Shown: in pieces, positions 40,351-51,198 of the stretch
Numbering within the stretch: position 1 is the stretch's first letter
How the letters are laid out: each line of letters begins with the position of its first letter
Origin: Streptococcus oralis
GTDB lineage: Bacteria; Bacillota; Bacilli; Lactobacillales; Streptococcaceae
NCBI RefSeq assembly: GCF_001578935.1
Contig: NZ_KQ969521.1
Location: forward strand, 62,001 to 126,000
DNA: 64,000 nucleotides
Reading direction: 5' to 3'
Translations under genes and position numbers: made by a program
Notes under the pieces: generated by a model
What the model was told of the DNA's origin: nothing
Databases searched by the model: none
Seen by the model: only the letters and a program-made list of their open reading frames with translations

Positions 40351-40374
40351 AAAACAAAATAATCCTAGTTTGGA
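40351..40374 (+). repeat. Right copy of the 24-bp direct repeat
   Basis: AAAACAAAATAATCCTAGTT followed by TGGA. It matches 38805-38828 except one base and forms the left arm of the nanR terminator. Confidence 0.8.
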
Positions 40375-40396
40375 TGAACCAAACTAGGATTTTCTA
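40361..40396. terminator. Bidirectional terminator next to nanR
   Basis: AATCCTAGTTTGG / CCAAACTAGGATT, a perfect 13-bp stem with ATGAA loop, flanked by A and T runs. It was probably the original shared terminator of convergent nanK and nanR before the insertion. Confidence 0.8.
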
Positions 40397-41235
40397 ACAC
40401 GTTTTTGTCTACGATAGCCATTGAGCTTTTTATTTTCCCAATAGCTGTTAAAGATTTTTTCTTTGCTCTCGCGATTGATTTCTAAAAAGTAGGCATAAAT
40501 CAAATCTATTAGAATGAGCATAGGGAGTTGAGCGGAAATACGCTGGATGTAAGAAGATTGACTATGGCTTGCCACAAGGACTGTTTCGGTATAGGCCTGA
40601 CTATTTTTGTTTGGAGCGCTGGTAAAGAGGATGGTCTTGGCACCCATTTCCTTGGCATCCAACAAACTATCTAGGACGGATTGGGTAGTGCCTGATAGGG
40701 AAAAACCAAGCACCAAGCAATCTTCATCCATGATACTGGTTGTCCATGCAAAGCCATCCCGATCGGTCAAAGCTTCACAGACAACACCCAGACGCATAAA
40801 ACGTAGCTTCATCTCACGGGCAATCAGACCAGAACTTCCTGTTCCAAAGAAGTAAACTCGTTCAGCGTCATCGATTAATTGGGCGACTCGTTCCAGTTGC
40901 TCTTCGTCGATCAAATCCTGAGTTTGTTCTCGCATGATACTGTAGCTTCGCAAAACACGTTTGGTCAAGGGACTGTGTTTGTGAGAATGCGTGTCTTGTT
41001 TATCGGCCTGGTGTTGGTATTGAAAGACGAATTCTCGATAGCCTGTAAAACCACACTTCTTGGCAAAGCGAGTCAGCGCTGCTTGGGAGATATGTAATTT
41101 CTGTGTCACTTGCTGAGAAGAAAGATCATCTTGGATCGTTTCAGGTTGTAAAAAATAGCGAGCGATTTCTTGTTCGAGCTCTGTTAATTCTTCAAAATGA
41201 AGGTCGATGATACTTGCGATGTCTGCCTTGTTCAT
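40384..41235 (-). CDS. nanR: RpiR-family regulator NanR
   Basis: 283 residues. The N-terminal HTH_6 domain (about 1-77, SQQVTQKLHISQAALTRFAKKCGFTGYREF) is followed by a SIS sugar-phosphate domain (about 110-245, VYFFGTGSSGLIAREMKLRF, LGFSLSGTTQSVLDSLL). The likely ligand is a phosphorylated amino sugar of sialic-acid breakdown. Pneumococcal NanR is reported as a transcriptional activator of nan genes, which fits the site geometry seen here. It converges on the nanK side, separated from it by the insertion. It starts with AAAGGAG, and a cre box lies in its promoter. Confidence 0.93.
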   Translation of the reverse strand: MNKADIASIIDLHFEELTELEQEIARYFLQPETIQDDLSSQQVTQKLHISQAALTRFAKKCGFTGYREFVFQYQHQADKQDTHSHKHSPLTKRVLRSYSIMREQTQDLIDEEQLERVAQLIDDAERVYFFGTGSSGLIAREMKLRFMRLGVVCEALTDRDGFAWTTSIMDEDCLVLGFSLSGTTQSVLDSLLDAKEMGAKTILFTSAPNKNSQAYTETVLVASHSQSSYIQRISAQLPMLILIDLIYAYFLEINRESKEKIFNSYWENKKLNGYRRQKRVRKS

Positions 41236-41281
41236 GTTTTCATAACTCCTTTGGCTCGGTGCCTAAATCACTACCATTTTT

Positions 41282-41303
41282 TGTAATCGTTATCAATATT
41301 ATA
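41282..41303 (-). promoter_or_regulatory. nanR promoter -10 box and cre site
   Basis: Minus strand: TATAAT (41303-41298), immediately followed by TTGATAACGATTACA (41296-41282), cre with one mismatch. CcpA bound here would block nanR transcription. Confidence 0.65.
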
Positions 41304-41393
41304 TCATAGAAGAAAGAGATAACTAAATAAAAAGGTAGATTTCAGTAAAAGTCAAAAATGCTTCGACTTTTCCAAGAGTTTCTCCGTAAAATA

Positions 41394-41402
41394 TGGTACA
41401 AT
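41394..41402 (+). promoter_or_regulatory. Extended -10 promoter of pbp2b
   Basis: TGGTACAAT, an extended -10 box about 93 bases before the pbp2b start codon chosen here. Confidence 0.6.
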
Positions 41403-41494
41403 GAAAAGTACTGAACTTCATCTATTCACTCTACTATTTTAGGTAGAAATGAATGAGAAAATCGGAAATTTTTCTAGAAGAGAGTCTTAGTTGT

Positions 41495-43537
41495 ATGAGA
41501 AAATTTAATAGCCATTCGATTCCGATTCGGCTTAATTTACTATTTGCGATTGTCATCCTGCTCTTTATGGCCATTATTGGTCGACTCTTATACATGCAGG
41601 TGCTCAATAAAGATTTCTATGAAGCAAAATTGGCTTCAGCCAGCCAGACGAGGGTGACAACCAGCTCAGCTCGTGGGCAGATCTACGATGCAACAGGGAA
41701 ACCCTTGGTGGAAAATACTCTCAAACAGGTCGTATCTTTTACAAGAAACAATAAGATGACGGCTGCAGAGTTAAAGGAGACGGCCAAGAAACTTCTCACA
41801 TATGTGAATGTAAGCTCACCAGATTTGACAGATCGACAGATTGCGGATTATTACCTGGCTGATCAGAACGTTTACAAAGAGACCGTTGAGTCCTTGCCAA
41901 GTGAAAAACGTCTCGATTCAGATGGGAACCGCTTATCTGAAGCGACTCTCTACAATAATGCGGTTGAAAGTATTGACGTGAGTCAGCTTAACTATACAGA
42001 TGATCAGAAAAAGGAAATCTATCTGTTTAGTCAGCTGAATGCCGTTGAAAATTTTGCAACGGGCACTATTTCTACGGATGCCTTAGACGATACCCAAGTT
42101 GCTCTCGTTGCATCAGCGTCCAAGGAATTACCAGGTATCAGCATTTCAACCTCATGGGATAGAAAAGTCCTAGACACTTCTTTGTCTTCAATTGTAGGTA
42201 GTGTATCAAGTGAAAAATCCGGTCTTCCAGCTGAGGAAGTTGATGCCTACCTCAAAAAAGGGTATTCTCTCAATGACCGAGTGGGAACTTCCTATCTTGA
42301 AAAACAATATGAAGACGTGCTGCAAGGCAAACGATCCGTCAAAGAAGTTCATCTCGATAAACACGGAAATATGGAAAGTGTGGAAAATGTCGAGGAAGGA
42401 AGCAAAGGAAACAACATCAAACTAACGATTGACCTAACTTTCCAGAATGGTGTAGATGACCTACTCAAGAGCTACTTCAACTCAGAGTTGGGTAACGGTG
42501 GAGCTAAATACTCTGAAGGAGTCTACGCTGTAGCCCTCAATCCTAAAACCGGTGCAGTTCTAGCGATGTCGGGTGTCAAGCATAATGTCGAATCCGGTGA
42601 ATTAAGTTCAGATTCGCTTGGAACGATAACCAATGTCTTTGTTCCAGGGTCTGTCGTTAAGGCAGCAACGATTAGTTCGGGTTGGGAAAATGGCGTCTTG
42701 TCCGGCAATCAAACATTGACAGATCAACCTATCGTTTTCCAAGGTTCATCTCCAATCAATTCATGGTACACACTGTCATATGGCTCCTTCCCTATCACAG
42801 CAGTTGAAGCCTTGGAATATTCTTCTAACACCTACATGGTTCAAACAGCGCTAGGCATCATGGGTCAAACCTACACCCCCGGCATGACAGTTGCAACGGA
42901 TCAATTGGAAACCGCTATGGGGAAAATGCGTTCAACCTTTGGTGAATATGGTCTAGGCTCTTCTACAGGGATTGATCTCCCAGATGAATCCACAGGCTTT
43001 TCACCGAAAGAATTTGATTTAGCTAACTATATCAACAATGCCTTTGGTCAGTTTGACAACTACACACCTATGCAGTTAGCCCAGTATGTCGCAACCATTG
43101 CAAACAAGGGTGTACGATTGGCTCCTCATATCGTTGAAGGAGTTTATGGAAACAATGATCAAGGTGGCCTAGGGAGCTTGGTTCAGGAAACAGCTAGCAA
43201 AGAAATGAATAAAATCAATATTTCTGAATCTGATATGGATATTTTACAACAAGGATTTTACCAAGTAGCGCACGGAACCAGTGCTTTGACAACAGGTCGT
43301 GCCTTTTCCAACGGTGCAGCTGTGTCCATCAGTGGAAAAACTGGTACAGCCGAAAGCTATGTCAATGGTGGTCAAAAAGCCAATAATACCAACGCAGTTG
43401 CTTATGCACCAACCGATAATCCTCAAATCGCTGTTGCAGTTGTCTTTCCTCACAACACCAACCTAACAAATGGTGTAGGACCTTCAATCGCACGCGATAT
43501 CATCAATCTTTATAACCAACACCATCCAATGAATTAG
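41495..43537 (+). CDS. pbp2b: Penicillin-binding protein 2B
   Basis: 680 residues from the ATG at 41495; a frame opening 14 codons earlier is rejected because this start gives the exact pneumococcal length and numbering. Class B transpeptidase of elongation and septal-edge peptidoglycan synthesis. Membrane anchor at about 17-40, N-terminal pedestal, then transpeptidase domain with S386-VVK, S443-S-N445 and K615-T-G. Thr446, the position most often altered in penicillin-resistant pneumococci, is wild type. It heads pbp2b-recR, with recR 10 bases downstream. Sequence is clearly diverged from S. pneumoniae as I remember it. Confidence 0.97.
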   Translation: MRKFNSHSIPIRLNLLFAIVILLFMAIIGRLLYMQVLNKDFYEAKLASASQTRVTTSSARGQIYDATGKPLVENTLKQVVSFTRNNKMTAAELKETAKKLLTYVNVSSPDLTDRQIADYYLADQNVYKETVESLPSEKRLDSDGNRLSEATLYNNAVESIDVSQLNYTDDQKKEIYLFSQLNAVENFATGTISTDALDDTQVALVASASKELPGISISTSWDRKVLDTSLSSIVGSVSSEKSGLPAEEVDAYLKKGYSLNDRVGTSYLEKQYEDVLQGKRSVKEVHLDKHGNMESVENVEEGSKGNNIKLTIDLTFQNGVDDLLKSYFNSELGNGGAKYSEGVYAVALNPKTGAVLAMSGVKHNVESGELSSDSLGTITNVFVPGSVVKAATISSGWENGVLSGNQTLTDQPIVFQGSSPINSWYTLSYGSFPITAVEALEYSSNTYMVQTALGIMGQTYTPGMTVATDQLETAMGKMRSTFGEYGLGSSTGIDLPDESTGFSPKEFDLANYINNAFGQFDNYTPMQLAQYVATIANKGVRLAPHIVEGVYGNNDQGGLGSLVQETASKEMNKINISESDMDILQQGFYQVAHGTSALTTGRAFSNGAAVSISGKTGTAESYVNGGQKANNTNAVAYAPTDNPQIAVAVVFPHNTNLTNGVGPSIARDIINLYNQHHPMN

Positions 43538-43547
43538 AAAGGAATCT

Positions 43548-44144
43548 ATGCTTTATCCAACACCTATTGCCAAGCTGATTGATAGTTATGCAAAACTACC
43601 TGGTATCGGTATTAAAACAGCTACTCGTCTCGCTTTCTATACCATTGGGATGTCAGATGACGATGTCAATGAATTTGCCAAAAATCTCCTAGCTGCTAAG
43701 CGAGAATTGACCTATTGCTCTATTTGTGGACGTTTGACAGATGATGACCCATGCTCTATTTGTACCGACCCGACTCGCGATCAAACAACTATTTTGGTGT
43801 TGGAGGATAGTCGCGATGTGGCTGCTATGGAAAACATCCAAGAATACCACGGACTTTATCATGTCTTGCACGGTCTCATTTCCCCTATGAATGGTATCAG
43901 TCCAGACGATATCAATCTCAAGAGTCTCATGACTCGTCTTATGGATAGTGAGGTATCAGAGGTGATTGTGGCAACCAATGCGACAGCAGATGGGGAAGCA
44001 ACATCTATGTATCTCTCTCGTTTGCTCAAGCCAGCTGGTATCAAGGTCACTCGCCTAGCACGAGGTCTAGCCGTGGGAGCAGATATTGAGTATGCAGATG
44101 AAGTTACACTTTTACGGGCGATTGAAAATCGGACAGAGTTGTAG
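43548..44144 (+). CDS. recR: Recombination protein RecR
   Basis: 198 residues, standard length. It acts with RecO and RecF to load RecA on gapped DNA. Helix-hairpin-helix [14 protein letters not shown], four-Cys zinc finger [16 protein letters not shown], and a TOPRIM domain with [12 protein letters not shown] and [16 protein letters not shown]. It follows pbp2b by 10 bases behind AAAGGA and is followed by a terminator before ddl. Confidence 0.97.
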   Translation: MLYPTPIAKLIDSYAKLPGIGIKTATRLAFYTIGMSDDDVNEFAKNLLAAKRELTYCSICGRLTDDDPCSICTDPTRDQTTILVLEDSRDVAAMENIQEYHGLYHVLHGLISPMNGISPDDINLKSLMTRLMDSEVSEVIVATNATADGEATSMYLSRLLKPAGIKVTRLARGLAVGADIEYADEVTLLRAIENRTEL

Positions 44145-44187
44145 GTGAAGAACAGTTTACAAACTCAATTCATTATACAAAAATCGA

Positions 44188-44220
44188 GGAGGCCGACTTT
44201 GTTTTTATCGGTCTCTTTTT
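44188..44220 (+). terminator. Terminator after recR
   Basis: GAGGCCGA / TCGGTCTC hairpin followed by TTTTT. Confidence 0.7.
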
Positions 44221-44318
44221 ATGTTTTTTTGAAGATCAGTATTAGCTTCAAGTTTCAAAAAAAAAGCAAATATGATATACTAAAGAACGAGTATTCTATT
44301 AGAATTAGGACAAGCAAT

Positions 44319-45362
44319 ATGAAACAAACGATTATTCTTTTATACGGCGGACGCAGTGCAGAACGTGAAGTGTCTGTATTGTCAGCTGAAAGTGTGATGC
44401 GTGCGGTCAACTACGACCGTTTCACAGTCAAGACGTTCTTCATCAGCCAGTCAGGTGACTTTATTAAAACGCAAGAATTTAGCCAGACTCCAGGTCAAGA
44501 GGATCGTCTCATGACCAATGCAACTATTGACTGGGACAAGAAAATAGCGCCAAGTGCCATCTACGAAGAAGGTGCAGTGGTCTTTCCAGTTCTTCATGGT
44601 CCGATGGGAGAAGATGGCTCTGTTCAAGGATTCCTTGAAGTATTGAAAATGCCCTATGTCGGATGCAATATCTTGTCATCTAGTCTTGCCATGGATAAAA
44701 TTACAACTAAGCGTGTCTTGGAGTCTGCTGGGATTGCTCAAGTTCCTTATGTGGCCATCGTCGAAGGTGATGATGTGACTGCTAAAATCGCTGAAGTTGA
44801 AGAAAAATTGACTTATCCAGTCTTCACGAAACCGTCAAATATGGGTTCAAGTGTCGGTATTTCTAAGTCTGAAAGCCAAGAAGAACTCCGTCAAGCCTTG
44901 GAACTCGCCTTCCAATATGACAGCCGTGTCTTGATAGAGCAAGGGGTAAATGCCCGTGAAATCGAGGTTGGTCTCTTAGGCAACTACGATGTTAAGAGCA
45001 CGCTTCCTGGTGAAGTGGTCAAGGATGTTGCTTTCTACGACTATGATGCCAAGTATATTGACAACAAGATTACCATGGACATCCCAGCCAAGATTAGTGA
45101 TGATGTAGTAGCTGTCATGCGTCATAATGCAGAAACTGCCTTCTGTGCGATCGGTGGCCTCGGTCTGTCTCGTTGTGATTTCTTCTATACAGATAAGGGC
45201 GAGATTTTCCTAAACGAGCTTAACACCATGCCAGGTTTTACCCAGTGGTCTATGTATCCACTACTTTGGGACAATATGGGAATCAGCTACCCAGAACTAA
45301 TCGAGTATTTGGTTGACCTTGCTAAGCAAAGTTTTGACAAGCGCGAAGCGCATTTGCTATAA
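44319..45362 (+). CDS. ddl: D-alanine-D-alanine ligase
   Basis: 347 residues from the ATG at 44319, the pneumococcal length; a frame reaching back to 44145 would run through the recR terminator. It joins two D-Ala with ATP for the peptidoglycan stem. ATP-grasp features: [32 protein letters not shown], the ATP loop [11 protein letters not shown], and the metal-binding [16 protein letters not shown]. The Tyr-containing YPLL and omega-loop region fits a D-Ala rather than D-Lac ligase. A TGATATACT promoter lies about 50 bases upstream. Confidence 0.97.
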   Translation: MKQTIILLYGGRSAEREVSVLSAESVMRAVNYDRFTVKTFFISQSGDFIKTQEFSQTPGQEDRLMTNATIDWDKKIAPSAIYEEGAVVFPVLHGPMGEDGSVQGFLEVLKMPYVGCNILSSSLAMDKITTKRVLESAGIAQVPYVAIVEGDDVTAKIAEVEEKLTYPVFTKPSNMGSSVGISKSESQEELRQALELAFQYDSRVLIEQGVNAREIEVGLLGNYDVKSTLPGEVVKDVAFYDYDAKYIDNKITMDIPAKISDDVVAVMRHNAETAFCAIGGLGLSRCDFFYTDKGEIFLNELNTMPGFTQWSMYPLLWDNMGISYPELIEYLVDLAKQSFDKREAHLL

Positions 45363-45445
45363 AATGAAAGAGAGGGTAGGAGTTAGAACCATCACTGTTA
45401 GGTGAGTCGAGTTCGTGGACTTCAACCCTTTTTAAAGGAGTAGAA

Positions 45446-46819
45446 ATGAAATTAACAATCCATGAAGTTGCCCAAGCTGTTGGAGCTAAAAATGATGTTA
45501 GTCTTTTTGCGGACGTTCAGTTAGAAAAAGCTGAGTTTGACAGTCGTTTGATTGGATCAGGTGATTTGTTTGTGCCTCTCAAAGGTGCGCGTGATGGTCA
45601 TGACTTTATCGAAACAGCTTTTGAAAATGGTGCAGCAGTAACCTTGTCTGAGAAAGAGGTTGCAAATCATCCCTACATCCTAGTAGACGACGTGTTGTCT
45701 GCCTTTCAAACCCTAGCTGCCTACTATCTTGAAAAAACGGCAGTTGATGTCTTTGCGGTCACAGGTTCAAATGGCAAGACAACGACCAAGGATATGCTGG
45801 CGCATTTACTGTCAACAACCTACAAAACCTACAAGACACAAGGTAACTACAATAACGAGATTGGCCTTCCTTACACAGTTCTTCACATGCCTGAGGGGAC
45901 AGAAAAGTTGGTCTTGGAGATGGGGCAGGATCACTTGGGAGACGTCCATCTCTTGTCTGAATTGGCTCATCCAAAAACAGCCATCGTGACCTTGGTTGGG
46001 GAGGCTCATTTAGCCTTTTTCAAAGACCGTTCGGAAATTGCTAAAGGGAAAATGCAAATTGCTGATGGTATGGCACCAGGTTCTTTGCTCTTGGTACCAG
46101 CTGACCCGATCGTAGAGGACTACTTGCCAGCTGATAAAAAGGTGGTCCGTTTTGGGCAAGGGGCAGAGTTGGAAATCACAGACTTGGTCGAACGCAAGGA
46201 TAGTCTGACCTTTAAGGCCAATTTCTTGGAACAAGCCCTCGATTTGCCAGTGACAGGTAAGTACAATGCCACTAATGCCATGATTGCATCCTATGTTGCC
46301 CTACAAGAAGGAGTTTCAGAGGAGCAAATTCGTCAGGCTTTCCAAAATCTTGAATTGACCCGCAATCGTACTGAGTGGAAGAAAGCAGCCAATGGAGCAG
46401 ATATCCTGTCAGATGTATACAATGCCAATCCAACTGCTATGAAGTTGATTTTGGAGACATTTTCTGCCATTCCAGCCAACGAGGGTGGCAAGAAAATTGC
46501 TGTTCTAGCAGACATGAAGGAACTCGGCAACCAGTCTGTCCAACTCCATAACCAGATGATTTTGAGCCTATCACCAGATGTGCTTGATACTGTTATTTTT
46601 TATGGAGAAGACATTGCCGAATTAAGCCAACTGGCCAGTCAAATGTTTCCAATCGGCCATGTTTACTACTTCAAAAAAACAGCCGACGAGGACCAATTTG
46701 AAGACCTAGTCAAGCAGGTTAAGGAAAGCCTCGGTGCAAATGACCAAATTTTGCTTAAAGGCTCTAACTCCATGAATCTAGCCAAGTTGGTAGAAAGTTT
46801 GGAAAATGAATGCAAGTGA
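45446..46819 (+). CDS. murF: UDP-MurNAc-tripeptide-D-Ala-D-Ala ligase MurF
   Basis: 457 residues. It adds the D-Ala-D-Ala made by Ddl to the UDP-MurNAc tripeptide, finishing the cytoplasmic precursor. The Mur ligase ATP loop is AVTGSNGKTTTKDML, followed by GNYNNEIGLPYT, EMGQDHLGDV, and YNANPTAMK in the C-terminal domain. AAAGGAG precedes the start, 84 bases after ddl. Its last 14 bases overlap the Nudix gene. Confidence 0.97.
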   Translation: MKLTIHEVAQAVGAKNDVSLFADVQLEKAEFDSRLIGSGDLFVPLKGARDGHDFIETAFENGAAVTLSEKEVANHPYILVDDVLSAFQTLAAYYLEKTAVDVFAVTGSNGKTTTKDMLAHLLSTTYKTYKTQGNYNNEIGLPYTVLHMPEGTEKLVLEMGQDHLGDVHLLSELAHPKTAIVTLVGEAHLAFFKDRSEIAKGKMQIADGMAPGSLLLVPADPIVEDYLPADKKVVRFGQGAELEITDLVERKDSLTFKANFLEQALDLPVTGKYNATNAMIASYVALQEGVSEEQIRQAFQNLELTRNRTEWKKAANGADILSDVYNANPTAMKLILETFSAIPANEGGKKIAVLADMKELGNQSVQLHNQMILSLSPDVLDTVIFYGEDIAELSQLASQMFPIGHVYYFKKTADEDQFEDLVKQVKESLGANDQILLKGSNSMNLAKLVESLENECK

Positions 46820-47417
46820 TTTTGCCAAGTATCTTCAAAGAATGATTGCCATTACAGATACTGGATTAACCTTTACAAAAGATCCTTTCGACCGCGAGCG
46901 TTACGAGGACTTGCGAAGCCTGTTATCTGAAATGTTGAATCAGGGATTAGACATAGATTCAGAAGAAGTGGTAAAAGTCATGAAACCGATTTCCACTTAT
47001 GCAACTCCTCTGATGGACGTCCGTGCTTGGATTGTTGAGGATGAAAAGGTCTGTTTAGTTAGAGGAAAAGGAGAGGATAGTTGGGCTTTGCCAGGTGGAT
47101 TTGGTGAAGTCGGTTATTCTCCAACAGAAAATATTCTTAAGGAAATTGAAGAAGAAACCGGTTTTACAGCTAAAGTTGAAAGGTTACTTGCAGTTTTTGA
47201 TACCAATCGTTTCCAACTACAGAGCAAACAATATGCAAAGTTTGTCTTTGAATGTCAACTTCTTGACGGGCAATTTCAAGAAAATCAAGAGATTGCTGAC
47301 CTTCAATTTTTTGCCATTGACCAACTGCCAGCCTTGTCTGAAAAGCGAATTACTAAGGAACAAATGGAGATTCTTTGGCAGGTTTATAAAGGACAAAGAG
47401 AGCAATATATTGATTAG
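46806..47417 (+). CDS. Nudix hydrolase with N-terminal Nudix_hydro_N-like domain
   Basis: 203 residues. Residues 1-65 form a helical N-terminal domain (FAKYLQRMIAITDTGLTF) seen in a class of bacterial Nudix enzymes, followed by the hydrolase fold. The Nudix box reads GGFGEVGYSPTENILKEIEEETGF: the catalytic EEETG is kept, but the first Glu of GX5E is Tyr and the Arg of REU is Lys. It overlaps murF by 14 bases and is probably co-expressed. Substrate not predictable. Confidence 0.88.
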   Translation: MNASDFAKYLQRMIAITDTGLTFTKDPFDRERYEDLRSLLSEMLNQGLDIDSEEVVKVMKPISTYATPLMDVRAWIVEDEKVCLVRGKGEDSWALPGGFGEVGYSPTENILKEIEEETGFTAKVERLLAVFDTNRFQLQSKQYAKFVFECQLLDGQFQENQEIADLQFFAIDQLPALSEKRITKEQMEILWQVYKGQREQYID

Positions 47418-47483
47418 GTTATGCTAGAGAAGTCGACAAATCAAAAAAGGGTATCTGCCAGGTGCATTTCTGCAATACAAATG

Positions 47484-47491
47484 ATATAATA
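47484..47491 (+). promoter_or_regulatory. Promoter candidate before the YwaF-type gene
   Basis: TGATATAAT element (-10 at 47486-47491), 120 bases before the start. A GAGCAG / CTGCTC hairpin (47563-47585) lies in the leader without a T-run. Confidence 0.45.
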
Positions 47492-47610
47492 GGTTGCGAA
47501 TTTAAGACGCAAGTATTCTAAGCATGGCATGGAATCAAGTTTTTCAAAAAATTAAAAAGGTCGAGCAGAGACTTTTTTACTGCTCCGGCTAGATGAACGA
47601 GGAATAGAAT

Positions 47611-48315
47611 ATGAATTTGTGGGATAAATTATTTACCACACAGATATCAGAACCGCCCCAGTTTGAACTTCACTGGTACATTGGTTTGTTATGTTTATTG
47701 GCTCTTACTTTCTATGCTTCTTATCGTTTTCGAGACAAAGTGGCTTACCAGCGTTTTATTCAGTTCCTTCAGTCTGTTCAACTGATTGTTCTGTATAGCT
47801 GGTATTGGGGCAATCTCATGCCTCTGTCAGAAAGTTTACCCTTCTATCATTGCCGTATCGCCATGTTTGTGATGCTCTTGATTCCAGGGACATCCAAGTA
47901 CAAACAATATTTTGCTCTTTTAGGAACTTTTGGAGCAACAGCGGCACTGGCTTACCCTCTCTTTGATCCCTACCCATTTCCACACGTGACCATTTTGTCC
48001 TTCATTATCGGACATGTTGCCCTTTTAGGAAATGCGCTTCTATACTTGTTTAGAAACTATGAGGCTTCCCTTCTTGATTTGAAGAATGTGGCGGTGATTA
48101 CCTTTGCCTTAAATGGCTTGATAGGGGTTGTCAACTTAGTTGTGGGTGGGGATTATGGATTTTTGAGTAAACCACCAATTGTTGGAAACTTCGGCCAGCC
48201 CTTAAATTATCTCATTGTTTCGACTGTTATCGTGATAGCAATTCGTTTAACAGGGAAATTAGTAGAAAATTTTTTACAACAAAAATCGGAAGAATTTATT
48301 CAAGAGAAGATCTAA
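47611..48315 (+). CDS. TIGR02206/YwaF family membrane protein
   Basis: 234 residues with six or seven hydrophobic segments. LPFYHCRIAMFVMLL and the PPIVGNFGQPLNYLIVS segment near the C-terminus match the YwaF-type integral membrane family, of unknown function. It has its own promoter and terminator between the murF cluster and ftsA. Confidence 0.8.
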   Translation: MNLWDKLFTTQISEPPQFELHWYIGLLCLLALTFYASYRFRDKVAYQRFIQFLQSVQLIVLYSWYWGNLMPLSESLPFYHCRIAMFVMLLIPGTSKYKQYFALLGTFGATAALAYPLFDPYPFPHVTILSFIIGHVALLGNALLYLFRNYEASLLDLKNVAVITFALNGLIGVVNLVVGGDYGFLSKPPIVGNFGQPLNYLIVSTVIVIAIRLTGKLVENFLQQKSEEFIQEKI

Positions 48316-48332
48316 AATGATCTTCTCTTTTT
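48303..48332 (+). terminator. Terminator after the YwaF-type gene
   Basis: AGAGAAGATC / GATCTTCTCT stem followed by TTTTTT, overlapping the stop codon. Confidence 0.88.
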
Positions 48333-48468
48333 TGGATTTTTAAGAAACAAAAAGGAAATTGTTAACGATAACATTGAAATTTCTCTTAGAAGAAGAATTT
48401 TTCTAGAATTTTCTCAAAAAACATGCAGGAAAATTATGAAAAACTAAGCACGATTGGATTTTTTGTGT

Positions 48469-48474
48469 TATAAT
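48469..48474 (+). promoter_or_regulatory. -10 box of the ftsA-divIVA cluster
   Basis: A TATAAT box in TTTTGTGTTATAATATTC about 80 bases before ftsA; no good -35 is evident. Confidence 0.55.
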
Positions 48475-48551
48475 ATTCTTTGAATAGCTATGCCCAAACA
48501 TAGTTATTAAATAGAAGTGAGAAACTTGGAAGACAGAGAGGATGCGATGTA

Positions 48552-49922
48552 ATGACTAGAGATGGTTTTTTTACAGGCTTAGATATCGGAACTAGCTCGA
48601 TTAAAGTGCTAGTAGCTGAGCATAGAGATGGCGAAGTAAATGTAATTGGTGTTAGTAATGCCAAAAGTAAAGGTGTAAAAGACGGAATTATTGTTGATAT
48701 TGAAGCAGCTGCTTCAGCAATCAAATCTGCAATCACACAGGCAGAAGAGAAAGCTGGTATTTCTATTAAGTCTGTCAACGTTGGCCTTCCAGCAAACCTT
48801 TTACAGGTTGAACCAACACAAGGAATGATTCCTGTAACTTCAGATACCAAAGAAATCACAGATCAAGATGTTGAAAATGTTGTCAAATCAGCTTTGACAA
48901 AGAGCATGACTCCTGACCGTGAAGTGATTACCTTTATTCCAGAAGAATTCATCGTGGATGGTTTCCAAGGAATCCGTGACCCTCGTGGCATGATGGGTGT
49001 TCGCTTGGAAATGCGTGGTCTGCTTTATACAGGCCCTCGTACGATTCTACACAATCTTCGCAAGACAGTTGAGCGTGTAGGTATTCATGTTGATAATGTG
49101 ATTATTTCACCTTTGGCAATTGTGAACTCAGTTCTCAATGAAGGGGAGCGTGAATTTGGTGCGACTGTCATTGACATGGGTGGAGGTCAAACTACTGTAG
49201 CGGCTATCCGCAACCAAGAATTGCAATTCACCAACATATATCAAGAAGGTGGAGATTATGTCACAAAAGACATTTCTAAAGTCTTGAAAACCTCTCAAAA
49301 AATTGCAGAAAGTTTGAAACTGAACTATGGTGAAGCTTATGTTCCGCTTGCAAGTAACGAAACTTTCCAAGTTGAAGTAATTGGTGAAGTAGAACCTGTT
49401 GAAGTAACAGAGAGCTACTTGGCAGAAATTATCTCAGCACGCATCAAACATATCTTTGACCAAATCAAACAAGAGTTGGAAAGAAGACACTTGTTAGATT
49501 TACCTGGAGGTATCGTCCTTATCGGTGGAAATGCAATTTTGCCAGGAATTGTTGAATTAGCCCAAGAAGTATTTGGTGTTCGAGTAAAACTTTATGTACC
49601 AAATCAAGTTGGAATTCGCAACCCTGCATTTGCGCACGTGATTAGCTTGTCTGAGTTTGCTGGTAAATTGACTGAAGTCAATCTTCTTGCTCAAAAAGCA
49701 GTTAAAGGAGATGAATTCCTTCGTCAAAAACCAATCAACTTTGGCATTCCAAATCAACGTTTGAATCCAGTAGCGCAACCAAATCCAGCACAAACAGCTC
49801 CAGCTGAAACCGTGCAGGAAGCTCCAGTTGCTCCCAAGGAAGAATTCCAAGCAAGTTCTCAAAGTAAACCTAAGCTAACAGAACGTTTCCGTGGTTTGAT
49901 CGGAAGCATGTTTGATGAATAA
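48552..49922 (+). CDS. ftsA: Cell division protein FtsA
   Basis: 456 residues, actin-like protein that tethers FtsZ to the membrane. FTGLDIGTSSIKVLV is phosphate loop 1, the SHS2 (1C) domain lies at about 85-165, IDMGGGQTTVAAI is phosphate loop 2, and GGIVLIGGNAILPG is the adenosine motif. The C-terminal amphipathic membrane-targeting helix is LTERFRGLIGSMFDE. It heads the late dcw operon, with ftsZ 16 bases downstream. Confidence 0.97.
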   Translation: MTRDGFFTGLDIGTSSIKVLVAEHRDGEVNVIGVSNAKSKGVKDGIIVDIEAAASAIKSAITQAEEKAGISIKSVNVGLPANLLQVEPTQGMIPVTSDTKEITDQDVENVVKSALTKSMTPDREVITFIPEEFIVDGFQGIRDPRGMMGVRLEMRGLLYTGPRTILHNLRKTVERVGIHVDNVIISPLAIVNSVLNEGEREFGATVIDMGGGQTTVAAIRNQELQFTNIYQEGGDYVTKDISKVLKTSQKIAESLKLNYGEAYVPLASNETFQVEVIGEVEPVEVTESYLAEIISARIKHIFDQIKQELERRHLLDLPGGIVLIGGNAILPGIVELAQEVFGVRVKLYVPNQVGIRNPAFAHVISLSEFAGKLTEVNLLAQKAVKGDEFLRQKPINFGIPNQRLNPVAQPNPAQTAPAETVQEAPVAPKEEFQASSQSKPKLTERFRGLIGSMFDE

Positions 49923-49932
49923 AAGAGGATAA

Positions 49933-51195
<1,263 letters not shown>

Positions 51196-51198
51196 TCA

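Noticed and set aside
41453..41494. Extension of pbp2b by 14 codons upstream
   Set aside because: The ATG at 41495 gives exactly 680 residues and the standard numbering of S386, S443 and K615; the extension is unlike the family.
44145..44318. N-terminal extension of ddl by 58 codons
   Set aside because: It would translate through the recR terminator and the ddl promoter. The start at 44319 gives the standard 347 residues.
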